The notes under the pieces: model-generated
What the model saw: only the letters and a program-made list of their open reading frames with translations
Told to the model about the DNA's origin: nothing
Databases searched by the model: none
Assembly (NCBI GenBank): GCA_026710655.1
Contig: JAPOQN010000026.1
Location: 1 to 63,752, forward strand
Direction: 5' to 3'
DNA length: 63,752 nucleotides
Origin: Chloroflexota bacterium
GTDB lineage: Bacteria > Chloroflexota > Dehalococcoidia > Tepidiformales > Tepidiformaceae
Part shown: positions 15,028 through 24,977 of the stretch, piece by piece
Numbering within the stretch: the stretch's first letter is position 1
Layout: each line of letters starts with the position of its first letter
Made by a program: the position numbers and the translations under genes

Positions 15028-16718
15028 TGGCGAGCAACGCCCCGGCCACGACTCCGCCGATGCCGAAGTTCGACCCGTTGCGGGCGACCTGGCGGCTGCT
15101 GACGAACGTGAAGTTCGCGGTGGCGCTGGTCTCGCTGGCGGTGCTGGCGAGCCTGCTGGGGGTGGTGCTGCCGCAGCTTCCGGCGGAGATGCGCGGGAAT
15201 CCACCGGCGCGCTCGGCCTGGCTGGAATTGCAGCGCCAGGACTTCGGGTGGCTGACGGGGACCCTGGACGGGCTCGACCTGTTCGACGTGTTCCACAGCC
15301 CCTGGTTCGTGGGGCTCTGGTTCGTGATCGTGGCGGCGGTGACGGTCTGCACGATCAGCCGCTTCCCGCCGACGTGGCGGAGCGTGCAGCGCCCGCAGAT
15401 GCGGGTAGCGGAGCGGTACTTCGAGACGGCGCGGCACCGGGCCTCGTTCACGCATGCGGGGGGCGTGGAGGCGGTGGAGGGGCTGCTGCGCCGCCGCCGC
15501 TACCAGGTGACCCGCACGCGCGAGGACGAGGGCGTGACGGAGCTGTTTGCGGAGCGCTTCCCCTGGACCCAGTACGCCACCTTCATCTCGCATATGGCCC
15601 TCCTGATGCTGCTCGTCGGGGGGCTGCTGACGAGCCTCGCGGGGTTCCAGCGGACGCTGGCGCTGGCGGAGTCGCGCCCGGCGGCGCCGCTCTTCGGCGA
15701 CCCGGGACCAGGCCAGATCTTCGTGGGAATGGAGGACGCGCACCGCGGGGTGGACGCGGCGGGCAACATCGTCGACTTCCACAGCGACCTGCTGCTGCGG
15801 CGCGGGGACGAGGTGGTGCGCTGCACGGCGACCGTGAACGACCCATGCTCGGCCTTCGGTCACCGCTTCCACCAGGCGGCCTTCTTTGATGACCTCGCCT
15901 ACCTGACCATCTGGGGTCCGGACGGGCGGGTGCTCTTCGATGACGTGCTCGACTTCGAGAACGAGTCGACGGCGACGCCCGCGCTGACCGTCACGGACGC
16001 GGGCGGGGCGGTGGTGTTCGACCAGGCGCTGCCGCAGATGGCGAGCGTGCCGGGGTCGACGCTGGGGTACGAAGGCGACCTGGGGCTGGCCGAGCTGGCG
16101 CTGGGAGACACGGTGTACGGCGTGAGCTGGCGGGCGGAGGGGGAGACGCTTGTCGCACTGATCGACGGAGAGGGACTCGACCCGGTCGAGCTGCGCCCGG
16201 GGGAGGCGGTGGACACGGGGAGGCACCGCATCGCGTTCCGGGGGATCGCCTCGGTACCGGCGATCCCGGTGCTGGACATGCCGCGGGGGCAGACGGTGGG
16301 AGTCGTGAACGTGCAGATGCCCGAGGACGCCAACGGCCGTCCGTTCCTGTTCATCACGGACATCGACGCGGGGAACGTCGTGATCGCGGAGGGCGCGACG
16401 GTCGAGACGTCCTCGGGGTACCGCTACCGCTTCGGGGGGCGGGTGGACGCCTCGGGCATCGACGTGCGGCGGGATCCGGGGGACACGTTCATCTGGGTGG
16501 CGGTGGGGCTGGCGATGCTGGGCCTGGGGGTGACGTTCTACGTGCCGCGGCGGCGGCTGTGGGTGCGTGTCACGGAGCAGCGGACGCAACTCGCGGGGGT
16601 CGCCGCGCGGACGACGCGCTTCGGCCGGGAACTGCGGCACATGGGCGCAGAGCTCGGCGCCCGGGACGCCCTCCTGCCGGAGGACGAGGAGGAGGGGGGC
16701 GGGCTGTCGCCCGCCTGA
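15027..16718 (+). CDS. resB: Cytochrome c biogenesis protein ResB
   Basis: A 563-residue membrane protein of System II cytochrome c assembly, which with CcsA delivers haem to apocytochromes outside the membrane. It has N-terminal transmembrane helices with the family opening LLTNVKFAVALVSLAVLASLLGVVLPQ, a second pair near residues 90-115 and 180-205, a large extracytoplasmic domain, and a final helix near 490-510. ccsA is not in the window. The terminal EEGGGLSPA is encoded by a hairpin repeat and is identical to the end of ATL2, so it is probably an acquired tail. Confidence 0.85.
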   Translation: MASNAPATTPPMPKFDPLRATWRLLTNVKFAVALVSLAVLASLLGVVLPQLPAEMRGNPPARSAWLELQRQDFGWLTGTLDGLDLFDVFHSPWFVGLWFVIVAAVTVCTISRFPPTWRSVQRPQMRVAERYFETARHRASFTHAGGVEAVEGLLRRRRYQVTRTREDEGVTELFAERFPWTQYATFISHMALLMLLVGGLLTSLAGFQRTLALAESRPAAPLFGDPGPGQIFVGMEDAHRGVDAAGNIVDFHSDLLLRRGDEVVRCTATVNDPCSAFGHRFHQAAFFDDLAYLTIWGPDGRVLFDDVLDFENESTATPALTVTDAGGAVVFDQALPQMASVPGSTLGYEGDLGLAELALGDTVYGVSWRAEGETLVALIDGEGLDPVELRPGEAVDTGRHRIAFRGIASVPAIPVLDMPRGQTVGVVNVQMPEDANGRPFLFITDIDAGNVVIAEGATVETSSGYRYRFGGRVDASGIDVRRDPGDTFIWVAVGLAMLGLGVTFYVPRRRLWVRVTEQRTQLAGVAARTTRFGRELRHMGAELGARDALLPEDEEEGGGLSPA

Positions 16719-16800
16719 GGGGAGCGCCGCCCTCACGGGCGCCTGAGAAGAGCGCTCGCTTTGCTCGCTGAGGAGAGCGCCGCGCTGGCGCGCGGCTGAG
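16695..16800 (+). repeat. Hairpin repeat array, site C (four units)
   Basis: Four tandem units in the same order as site B. Unit 0, GGCGGGC-TGTC-GCCCGCC, is a perfect 7-bp hairpin inside the resB end and includes its stop; unit 1 is AGCGCC-GCCC-TCAC-GGGC-GCCTGAG; unit 2 has core AGAGCGCT and ends GCTCGCTGAG; unit 3, GCCGCGC-TGGC-GCGCGGC, is another perfect 7-bp hairpin ending CTGAG. It lies between resB and the orphan antitoxin gene. Confidence 0.75.
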
Positions 16801-16820
16801 TGGGGCTGTTGCTTTCGGTA

Positions 16821-16838
16821 TCAATCTGCTTCGATTGA
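16821..16838. promoter_or_regulatory. Inverted repeat upstream of the orphan antitoxin
   Basis: TCAATC-TGCTTC-GATTGA is a perfect 6-bp inverted repeat, overlapping the AT-rich hexamer TATCAA at 16819. Phd/YefM antitoxins repress their own promoters by binding such palindromes, so this is a plausible autoregulatory operator. Confidence 0.45.
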
Positions 16839-16870
16839 ACACTCGGGTGAAGCGCCCGACGGAGATGGCG

Positions 16871-17104
16871 ATGGTGACAGTCAGTGCGGAACAGGCTCAG
16901 GAGGAATTCGTCGACCTGCTCACGCGGGTCGAGGCCGGGGAAGAGGTGATCATCACGCGCGAGGGCAGGGCGGTAGGGAAGCTGGTGGCGTACCGGGAAC
17001 GAGGAAAGCGACAGTTCGGCTCCCTGAAGGGTCGCATCAAGCTCGACGACAGCTTCTTCGACCCCCTACCGGAGGAAGAGCTGAAAGCCTGGGAAGGTGG
17101 CTAG
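16871..17104 (+). CDS. Orphan Phd/YefM-type antitoxin
   Basis: A 77-residue protein with the Phd/YefM DNA-binding fold: VTVSAEQAQEEFVDLLTRVEAGEEVIITREGRAVGKLVAY, then a C-terminal toxin-wrapping tail (LDDSFFDPLPEEELKAW). ATG 16871 is chosen because GGAG lies 6 nt upstream; the frame is open to TTG 16835. No toxin follows: the convergent prs gene ends 3 bp after this stop. A GTG at 17097 overlaps the antitoxin stop in the usual toxin-start position, but the frame runs straight into prs, so the partner has probably been deleted. Confidence 0.8.
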   Translation: MVTVSAEQAQEEFVDLLTRVEAGEEVIITREGRAVGKLVAYRERGKRQFGSLKGRIKLDDSFFDPLPEEELKAWEGG

Positions 17105-17107
17105 ACG

Positions 17108-18057
17108 CTACTGGAATAGGGCGCCGACGCTCTGGCCGGTGTGGATGCGGGCGATTGCGTCGCCGAACTGGGGGGCGGTGGAGATGACGTGCATGTTCGG
17201 GAGGCGCTTCTCGGGGGGGAGGGGAACGGTATCGGTGACGACGATCTCGTGGACATCGGCAGCGCGCAGGCGGTCGATGGCGGGGCCGCTGAGGATGGCG
17301 TGGTAGCCGGCCACGAGGACCTCGCGGGCGCCCTTCTCGCGGAGGATGTTCACGGCCTGGACCATCGTGCCGGCCGTGTCGATCTCGTCGTCGACGAGGA
17401 GCGCGTTGCGGCCGGCGACATCGCCGATGACGTTGAGGGCCTCGGTGCTGCCCGTGTTCCCGATGCGGCGCTTCTCGACGATGGCGATGGGCAGGTCGAG
17501 GCGGACGGCCATGTCTCGGGCGAGCTTCTCGCCGCCGACGTCGGTTGAGACGACGGTGTAGTCATCCATGTTCTTGCCGCGGTAGTAGGCGCTCACGGGG
17601 TAGAGGGCGTTGAGCTCATCGAGGGGGATGTTGAAGAAGCCCTGTATCTGGCCGGCGTGCAGGTTCATGGTGAGGATGCGATCGGCGCCGGCTGTCTCGA
17701 GCAGATTGGCGAGCAGGCGGGCGCTGATGGGGACGCGGGGCTGGTCCTTCTTGTCGCTGCGGCCGTAGGCGTAGTAGGGGATGACGGCGGTGATGCGTCC
17801 GGCGGAAGCGCGGCGGGCGGCATCGATCATGATGAGCAGCTCGAGGATGGAGGTGCTCACGGGTAGGAAGAAGGGCTGCACGAGGAAGACATCGCGGCTG
17901 CGGATGTTCTCCTGGTAGCGGACGAAGATGTTCTCGTTAGCGAACTCGAAGATGTCGGCGTCGCCGGGCTTCATCCCGAGGTGGGAGCAGATCGCCTCCG
18001 TGAAGGCGGGGTAGGTCCTTCCCGAGAAGATTGCCAGGTCCACGAGCTCGTTGGTCA

Positions 18058-18058
<1 letters not shown>
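17108..18058 (-). CDS. prs: Ribose-phosphate pyrophosphokinase
   Basis: A 316-residue PRPP synthetase, transferring pyrophosphate from ATP to ribose 5-phosphate for nucleotide, His and Trp synthesis. It opens LAIFSGRTYPAFTEAICSHLG, has DVFLVQPFF, the ATP-binding YYAYGRSDKKDQPRVPISA, the flexible KRR loop and the PRPP-binding NALLVDDEIDTAGTM. Length is normal. ATG 18058 shares its A with the last base of the upstream mutase TAA (TAATG), implying tight translational coupling with that gene. It is tail-to-tail with the orphan antitoxin. Confidence 0.93.
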
Positions 18059-19728
<1,670 letters not shown>

Positions 19729-19840
19729 AGCCCTGCTCCTCTCCCGACGTATTCGAGGGAGTCCGCCTATCTTACCGAACAGGCCCGAACAGGCAGGCCA
19801 CGGCTGGATCGAGGGCGTATCGCGGGCCTACGCTCGGGCG

Positions 19841-20428
19841 GTGCCGACGCCGGAACGGGTGCAGCGCTTCCGCGAGGTCGCCGAGGGGCGGCAGCAGGGC
19901 GTCGTCGTGCTCGAGGACATCCACGACCCGCACAACGCGGAGGCGGTGTTCCGCAGCTGCGACGCCTTCGGGTTCCAGCGGGTGTGCCTCATCTTCGACC
20001 AGGAGGAGCCGTTCGACCCGCGCCGGGTGGGGAAGCTGACCTCCTCATCGGCGAACAAGTGGCTCGATTTCGCTACCTACGACTCGGCGGAAGCATGCCT
20101 CGACGCCCTTCACGAGGACGGCTACGAAGTGGTCGCGACGGTGGCGGGGGGTGAGGCGGAGGACTTGTTCGAAGCGGACCTGACGGCGTCGCGCATCGCG
20201 GTGATGCTGGGGAACGAGCAGCGCGGCCTCTCGCCCGAGGCGGTGGCGCTGGCCGACCGCCTCGTCACGATCCCCATGGCGGGGATGGTGCGCAGCCTCA
20301 ACCTGTCGGTGACGGCGGCGCTTCTCCTGTACGAGGTCACGCGGCAGCGGCGGCAAGCGGGGTTCGAGGAATACCTGCTTCCTCCAGACGAGCAGGAAGC
20401 CCTGCGGGAGCGCCTCGCCGAGCGCTAG
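19841..20428 (+). CDS. trmH: TrmH-like tRNA 2'-O-methyltransferase
   Basis: A 195-residue SPOUT methyltransferase, likely modifying the 2'-OH of G18 in tRNA with SAM. Motif 1 is HNAEAVFRSCDAFGF (residues 32-46), motif 2 LGNEQRGLSPEA, motif 3 IPMAGMVRSLNLSVTAALLLYE, together forming the trefoil-knot cofactor site. The N-terminal helix TPERVQRFREVAEGRQ and the C-terminal helical tail resemble TrmH rather than TrmL. TACGCT ends exactly 6 nt before GTG 19841, with no SD, so it appears leaderless. It is divergent from the mutase gene. Confidence 0.88.
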   Translation: MPTPERVQRFREVAEGRQQGVVVLEDIHDPHNAEAVFRSCDAFGFQRVCLIFDQEEPFDPRRVGKLTSSSANKWLDFATYDSAEACLDALHEDGYEVVATVAGGEAEDLFEADLTASRIAVMLGNEQRGLSPEAVALADRLVTIPMAGMVRSLNLSVTAALLLYEVTRQRRQAGFEEYLLPPDEQEALRERLAER

Positions 20429-20519
20429 CGACCGGCAGCCACCGCTTGTGCCGGTCTGGACGCCACTGCATACACTGGAGCCAGACCACACCGGCCGCAC
20501 GGCCGAGCAGGGGACCAGA

Positions 20520-20981
20520 ATGGCACGAGTGCAACTGGCGTTGAACGTGGCGGACATTGACTCCGCCATCGCCTTCTACCGCGACCTGTTCCAGACGGAG
20601 CCGCACAAGGTGCGGGAGGGCTACGCGAACTTCGAGGTGGCGAACCCGCCCCTGAAGCTGATCCTGTTCGAGAACGGGCGCGGGGGGGACCTGAACCACA
20701 TCGGTATCGAGGTCGATACGACCGCCGAAGTGGCCACGCAGTCCGAACGGCTGGGCGGCCTTGGCCACGACCTGGAGGTCGAGGACGGCGTGGTGTGTTG
20801 CCACGCCGAGCAGGACAAGGTGTGGGCCACAGACCCTAGCGGGCTGCGCTGGGAGGTCTACGCCATCACCGACGACAACCCATCGCCGGCGCGACAGCTC
20901 ATCACGCCGCTTGATGAGATGCCCCTGGTTGAAGGCGGGGCCGCAGCCTGCGAGGCGAACGCCGAGGTCTGCTGCACGTAG
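20520..20981 (+). CDS. ArsI/CadI-family metalloenzyme
   Basis: A 153-residue vicinal-oxygen-chelate protein. It matches the cadmium-induced CadI type: VQLALNVADIDSAIAFYRDLF, YANFEVANPPLKLILFE, LNHIGIEV (H60) and a vicinal cysteine pair C93-C94 in VVCCHAEQDKVWATDP, with E112 as a further metal ligand. ArsI relatives cleave the carbon-arsenic bond of trivalent organoarsenicals using this cysteine pair. A second CC lies at the extreme C-terminus. The ATG has an AGGGGA site upstream. An MFS exporter gene follows 78 bp later and could handle the released metal or metalloid. Confidence 0.85.
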   Translation: MARVQLALNVADIDSAIAFYRDLFQTEPHKVREGYANFEVANPPLKLILFENGRGGDLNHIGIEVDTTAEVATQSERLGGLGHDLEVEDGVVCCHAEQDKVWATDPSGLRWEVYAITDDNPSPARQLITPLDEMPLVEGGAAACEANAEVCCT

Positions 20982-21059
20982 CCGGATACTGCCGAGTCAC
21001 CTAAACCCTCGCGGTCCAACGGGCGTTGGTGTCTCGTTAAGGGTCGTTAACATGGGGGC

Positions 21060-22493
21060 GTGCAGCGAGAGTCCCCGGAGGCAGCAGACTCCGCGCTTGT
21101 TCTGAACGGCGGCTGGCGAAGCATCGAGTTCCAGGCGACGGTGGCGCTCGCGGCGATGCTGACGCCCCTGAACAGCACGATGCTGGCGGTGGGACTGCCC
21201 GCGATCCGGTCGCACTTCGACGTGGGCGTGGGGGAAATGGCGCTGCTCATCAGCGTCTACCTGGTGGCGGTGGCGGCGATGCAGCCCGTGTCCGGACGGC
21301 TGGGGGACGCGTTCGGGTCTATCCGCGTCATGATGATCGGGCTTGTCCTGCTGATCGCCATCTCGGCGATCTCGGCGCTGGCCACGAGCCTGCCCATGCT
21401 GATCCTGATGCGGGGACTGCAGGGGGCGGCAACAGCGCTGGTGCTGCCGAACGGCATCGCCGTGCTGCGCAGGCGGACGCCCTCGGCGCGGCTGGGAACG
21501 GTGCTTGGCATGAACGGGGCGGCGCTCTCGATCGCGGCGGCCACCGGTCCCGTGGTCGGCGGGGCGCTGCTGCTGGCGGGGGACTGGCGGCTGCTGTTCC
21601 TCGTGAACGTGCCGCTCTCCGTGGTCGCAATCGCGATGCTGCTGCGGTTGAGCCCGGACAAGGGGCACGGACGCTCGACTCTCAACATCGACCTGCCTTC
21701 ACTCGGAGCGCTGGTGCTCATCTTCGCCAGCCTGGTCCTCATCGGGAGCGCCACGCGGGTGGAGAACCCGGCGTTCCTGATCGCGGGCGGAGCACTGCTA
21801 CCGGTCACGGTGGCTGCCTACTGGCTGCGGTCGCGCAGGGGCGGGAGCATCGTCGAATTTCGGTTCTTCGGGGCCCGGAACTTCCGGGCGGCGGCGAGCA
21901 GCCAGGCGCTGACGAACCTGGTGATGTATTCGTTCCTCGTGAGCCTGCCGCTCTACCTCGTCGACCTGCGGGGTGTGAGCGACCAGGTCGTGAGCCTCGT
22001 GCTGTTCTCGCTGATGGCGGCCATGATCGCGCTCTCGCCGGTGGGCGGGGCGCTGACGGACCGCGTGGGGCGCAGGCCGCTCCTGCTCGGAGGCGGCTTC
22101 GTTATCGCCGTCGCCACCGTCGCCCTGGTGGTGCTCTTCGACGACCCGCCACTGGCCGCGATCATCGGGCCGCTGATCGGCGTGGGGATCGGGCTCGGGA
22201 TCTCCGGGCCGGCGCGCTCATCGGCGGCGCTGGAGGCGTGGGGACGGGACGTGGCGGGCTCCGTCTCGGGGACGTTCTCGATGATGCGCTACGCGGGCGC
22301 GATCGTGGGGGCAGCCGTAATCGCGGCCCTGCTCGGTCCCGACCCGGGGGAAGGGGCGTTCCGGCTCCTGGCGCTCGTGCTGGCGGGCGGGGCCATCCTC
22401 AACCTCTTCGCCTCGCTCGAGATCCGCGACCGGCCAAAGGCGGCCGCCGACGGACCGCTTGAGCCGGGCGCCCCGGCCCTGGAGCGCCCCTGA
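21060..22493 (+). CDS. MFS transporter (DHA2/EmrB-QacA type)
   Basis: A 477-residue membrane protein with about 14 hydrophobic segments. The opening ATVALAAMLTPLNSTMLAVGLPAI, motif A GRLGDAFGSIRVMMIG and QGAATALVLPNGIAVL in helix 4-5 (motif C-like GMNGAALSIAAATGPVVGGALL) indicate a proton-coupled multidrug exporter. TAACAT ends 6 nt before GTG 21060, matching the leaderless pattern. Its position after the CadI/ArsI gene suggests a metalloid-related role, which is speculative. It ends 2 bp from the convergent alcohol dehydrogenase gene. Confidence 0.85.
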   Translation: MQRESPEAADSALVLNGGWRSIEFQATVALAAMLTPLNSTMLAVGLPAIRSHFDVGVGEMALLISVYLVAVAAMQPVSGRLGDAFGSIRVMMIGLVLLIAISAISALATSLPMLILMRGLQGAATALVLPNGIAVLRRRTPSARLGTVLGMNGAALSIAAATGPVVGGALLLAGDWRLLFLVNVPLSVVAIAMLLRLSPDKGHGRSTLNIDLPSLGALVLIFASLVLIGSATRVENPAFLIAGGALLPVTVAAYWLRSRRGGSIVEFRFFGARNFRAAASSQALTNLVMYSFLVSLPLYLVDLRGVSDQVVSLVLFSLMAAMIALSPVGGALTDRVGRRPLLLGGGFVIAVATVALVVLFDDPPLAAIIGPLIGVGIGLGISGPARSSAALEAWGRDVAGSVSGTFSMMRYAGAIVGAAVIAALLGPDPGEGAFRLLALVLAGGAILNLFASLEIRDRPKAAADGPLEPGAPALERP

Positions 22494-22495
22494 CG

Positions 22496-23515
22496 CTAGC
22501 CGCGGGGGTCGACCAAGATTTTGATCTGGCTGCGGTCCCCGTTCAGGAGCGAGAAGGCGTCCGCGATGTTCGACAGGGACGCCGTGTGCGTGTGAAGCGG
22601 TCGCACCTGGATGCGTCCGGATGAGATCAGGTCGGCGGCGATGGCGAACTCCTTATGGGTGTAGGCAACCGACGCCACGAACCGCACTTCCTTGGAGATC
22701 CACGTACCCGGGTTGATGGTGGCGTCCTCGTTGGCGAGGCCGACGAGGGTAACGGCGCCACCCCGGCGGACGTAGTCCACGGCGTGCTGGATGGTGGGGG
22801 CGATCCCGGCGCACTCGAAAACGACGTCGGGTCCGAGGCCGCCCGTGACCTCGGCCAGGCCGGCAGCAACGTCGTCCTCGCGGGGGTTGAAGACGCGGTC
22901 GGCGCCGAGCTCGAGAGCGAGGGCAGCGCGGTCGGCGACCGGCTCGATCACGTCGACGCGCCCGGCGCCGGCGGCGCGGGCGCACTGCAGCGTCAGCAGG
23001 CCGATGGGGCCGGCGCCGATGACGGCGACGCTGTCGCCGAGGCGGATGTCGGTGCGGCGGGCGCCGTGGAGGGCAACCGCGAGGGGTTCGACCATGGCGG
23101 CATCGAGGTCGTCGAGGCCATCGGGGACGAGCGTGAGGCGGCGGACGTTGGCGGTGATGGCGGGAGCGAAGCCGCCGTGGGCGGTGCCCATGAGGCTGCC
23201 GAGCTGATGGGGGCAGTCGCGGGCGTAGCCGGCGCGGCAGGCCGCGCAGTCACCGCAGGGCGGGGCGATGCCGCCGATGACGCGGTCGCCCTCACGGAAG
23301 TTGGTCACACCCGCGCCCACGGCCGCGACCTCGCCCATCCACTCGTGGCCACAGACGGCGGGATTCTCCATCACCCCCGACTGGTAGGCATGGAGGTCGG
23401 TGCCGCAGATGCCGCAGTAGCTGATGCGGACGACGGCCTCGTCCTCCGCGGGAGTGGGTTCGGTGAACTCGAGGAGTTCGACGATCTCTTTGCCGGTGAT
23501 GATTCCTGCCTGCAT
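22496..23515 (-). CDS. Zinc-dependent medium-chain alcohol dehydrogenase
   Basis: A 339-residue MDR-family dehydrogenase resembling sorbitol, threonine and butanediol dehydrogenases. It shows CGICGTDLHAYQSG (catalytic zinc ligands C33 region), GHEWMGEVAAVG, a structural zinc cluster CGDCAACRAGYARDC, and the Rossmann motif VAVIGAGPIGLL. The substrate is not determinable. ATG 23515 is the start of homology and follows TACACT by 8 nt with no SD, so it appears leaderless; the frame extends 132 codons upstream without conserved content. It is divergent from the EamA gene and convergent with the MFS gene. Confidence 0.88.
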   Translation of the reverse strand: MQAGIITGKEIVELLEFTEPTPAEDEAVVRISYCGICGTDLHAYQSGVMENPAVCGHEWMGEVAAVGAGVTNFREGDRVIGGIAPPCGDCAACRAGYARDCPHQLGSLMGTAHGGFAPAITANVRRLTLVPDGLDDLDAAMVEPLAVALHGARRTDIRLGDSVAVIGAGPIGLLTLQCARAAGAGRVDVIEPVADRAALALELGADRVFNPREDDVAAGLAEVTGGLGPDVVFECAGIAPTIQHAVDYVRRGGAVTLVGLANEDATINPGTWISKEVRFVASVAYTHKEFAIAADLISSGRIQVRPLHTHTASLSNIADAFSLLNGDRSQIKILVDPRG

Positions 23516-23575
23516 GGCGCGGCAGTGTAGCGTGCCCGGGGGGAGGGCGTGCGCCCCGTGGCGAGGGGGAGGCGC

Positions 23576-23667
23576 TATCCTGCCGGTGCGTGCGGACGCA
23601 CGCAGCCCCGCAGCGAGAGGGAGAGCCGCCGTGTTCGTTCGACCCGCGACTCTCCGCTGACCCGTGA
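23576..23667 (+). promoter_or_regulatory. Promoter and 25-codon upstream ORF of the EamA gene
   Basis: TATCCT (23576-23581) is followed after 8 nt by GTG 23590, which opens a 25-codon ORF. Its TGA (23665-23667) overlaps the GTG start of the EamA transporter (23664) as GTGA. The transporter gene has no SD. The layout matches pdxT and serA. Sequence is observed; coupled translation is inferred. Confidence 0.42.
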
Positions 23668-24560
23668 ATCCCGGAGTCCTCGCGGGGATTGGCTCGGCCG
23701 CCATCTGGGCGGTGGCGAGCACGCTCATGGCGTCGTCGTCGACGCGTGTCGATGCCGTCTCGGTGAGCGCGGTGCGGGGAGCGTGGGGGGCGGTGGCGCT
23801 GCTAATCGCGCTGCCGTTCGTGATCGTGTCGGGCGGCTTCGAGGCAATGGACGCGGCCGTGGCGCTGGCGGTGATCGGGTCCGCGCTCGTCGGCCACTCG
23901 CTGGGGGACACACTCTACGTCTTCTCCCTGAATGCGCTGGGGCTGACGCGCGCCTTCACCATCAGCCTCGGGCTGTTCGTCTTCCTGACCTACGTGCTCG
24001 GGATCGTCTTTCTGGGCGACGCGATCACGCTGGCCGAGGTGGTTGGCTCGCTGCTCGTGCTGGCGGGTGTCTACCTGGTGGCCCTGCGGGGGCGGAAGCG
24101 GGGAGCGCCGGCGGCGGGGGTGACGGGGGGCGGGAACGTCCCGCGGGGGCTCGCGCTGGTGGGGATTACGGCACTCATCTGGGCGATTGCGACCGTCTGG
24201 CTGGGGGACGCAGTCGAGGGACAGAACGCGATCGCGGTCACGGCGCTGCGGCTACCCGCAAGCGCACTCCTCGTGGGTTTCGTGGCCGCGGCGATGCCGC
24301 GATCGAGCGTCCGCCGGTGGAACATCTCGCGCTTCGACCACGGCGCCCTCTTCCTGGCGGGTCTGGCGGGCACGGGGGTCGGCAGCCTGCTCTGGATCTA
24401 CGCCGTGCAGGAGGCGGGCGTGGGGCGGGCCGCCGTGGCGAGCGCCATCTCCCCGCTTTTCGCCGTGCCCCTGGGAGCGATCTTCCTGGGCGAGCGGCTA
24501 ACCCTCTGGCTGCTGGTGGGCGTAGCCGTGGCGGTGGCGGGCATCATCCTGATCTCGTAG
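23664..24560 (+). CDS. EamA-family (DMT) transporter
   Basis: A 298-residue inner-membrane protein with ten predicted hydrophobic helices in two EamA repeats (about residues 3-135 and 155-297). Typical signatures are GIGSAAIWAVASTLM at the start of repeat 1 and GITALIWAIATVWLGDAV at the start of repeat 2, each repeat ending in a GDAITLAEVVGSLLVLAGVYLV or GERLTLWLLVGVAVAVAG type helix. Members export amino acids, sugars or other metabolites; the substrate is unknown. GTG 23664 overlaps the stop of an upstream 25-codon ORF. Confidence 0.88.
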   Translation: MNPGVLAGIGSAAIWAVASTLMASSSTRVDAVSVSAVRGAWGAVALLIALPFVIVSGGFEAMDAAVALAVIGSALVGHSLGDTLYVFSLNALGLTRAFTISLGLFVFLTYVLGIVFLGDAITLAEVVGSLLVLAGVYLVALRGRKRGAPAAGVTGGGNVPRGLALVGITALIWAIATVWLGDAVEGQNAIAVTALRLPASALLVGFVAAAMPRSSVRRWNISRFDHGALFLAGLAGTGVGSLLWIYAVQEAGVGRAAVASAISPLFAVPLGAIFLGERLTLWLLVGVAVAVAGIILIS

Positions 24561-24574
24561 GGACGCCCGTCTGG

Positions 24575-24922
24575 TTAGTCGGTGGCGGTGAAGAAGTCGG
24601 CGCGGGGCGTGCCGGTGTCGTCGTAGACAGGCTCCTCGAGGTCGACGCGGAACTTGCTGATCTGGGAGCCGGTGATGCCGTGAGCGCCCAGGTGCGCGCC
24701 CATGTCGCGATAGGGAGCGTTCTCGAAGTGGAAGCGCAGGGAGGCCTCGTCGTCCCACAACTCGTATACCCAGATGCGCTCAGCGACGCGGGGATCGGCG
24801 GTCCACTCGTAGTTGCGGCAGCCGGGTTCCTCGAGGGCGCCGTCGATATGGGGGCCCGCCGTGGCGAGGGCCTGGTCGCGCAGGGCGGGGTCGAGGTCGA
24901 TGCTTCCGGCGATTACGATCAT
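24575..24922 (-). CDS. ABM-domain (antibiotic biosynthesis monooxygenase) protein
   Basis: A 115-residue protein with a single ABM ferredoxin-like fold: MIVIAGSIDLDPALRDQAL, the conserved EEPGCRNYEWTADP, then WVYELWDDEASLRFHFENAPY. Members such as YgiN act as small cofactor-light quinol monooxygenases; here the activity is unassigned. A strong SD (AGGAGG) precedes ATG 24922, with TAGCAT further upstream. It is convergent with the EamA gene and ends 14 bp from it. Confidence 0.82.
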   Translation of the reverse strand: MIVIAGSIDLDPALRDQALATAGPHIDGALEEPGCRNYEWTADPRVAERIWVYELWDDEASLRFHFENAPYRDMGAHLGAHGITGSQISKFRVDLEEPVYDDTGTPRADFFTATD

Positions 24923-24977
24923 GGGTGCCTCCTGTGGTCGGTGGAATGCTACCGGGTGGCGAGCCAGGCGCGGGGCG

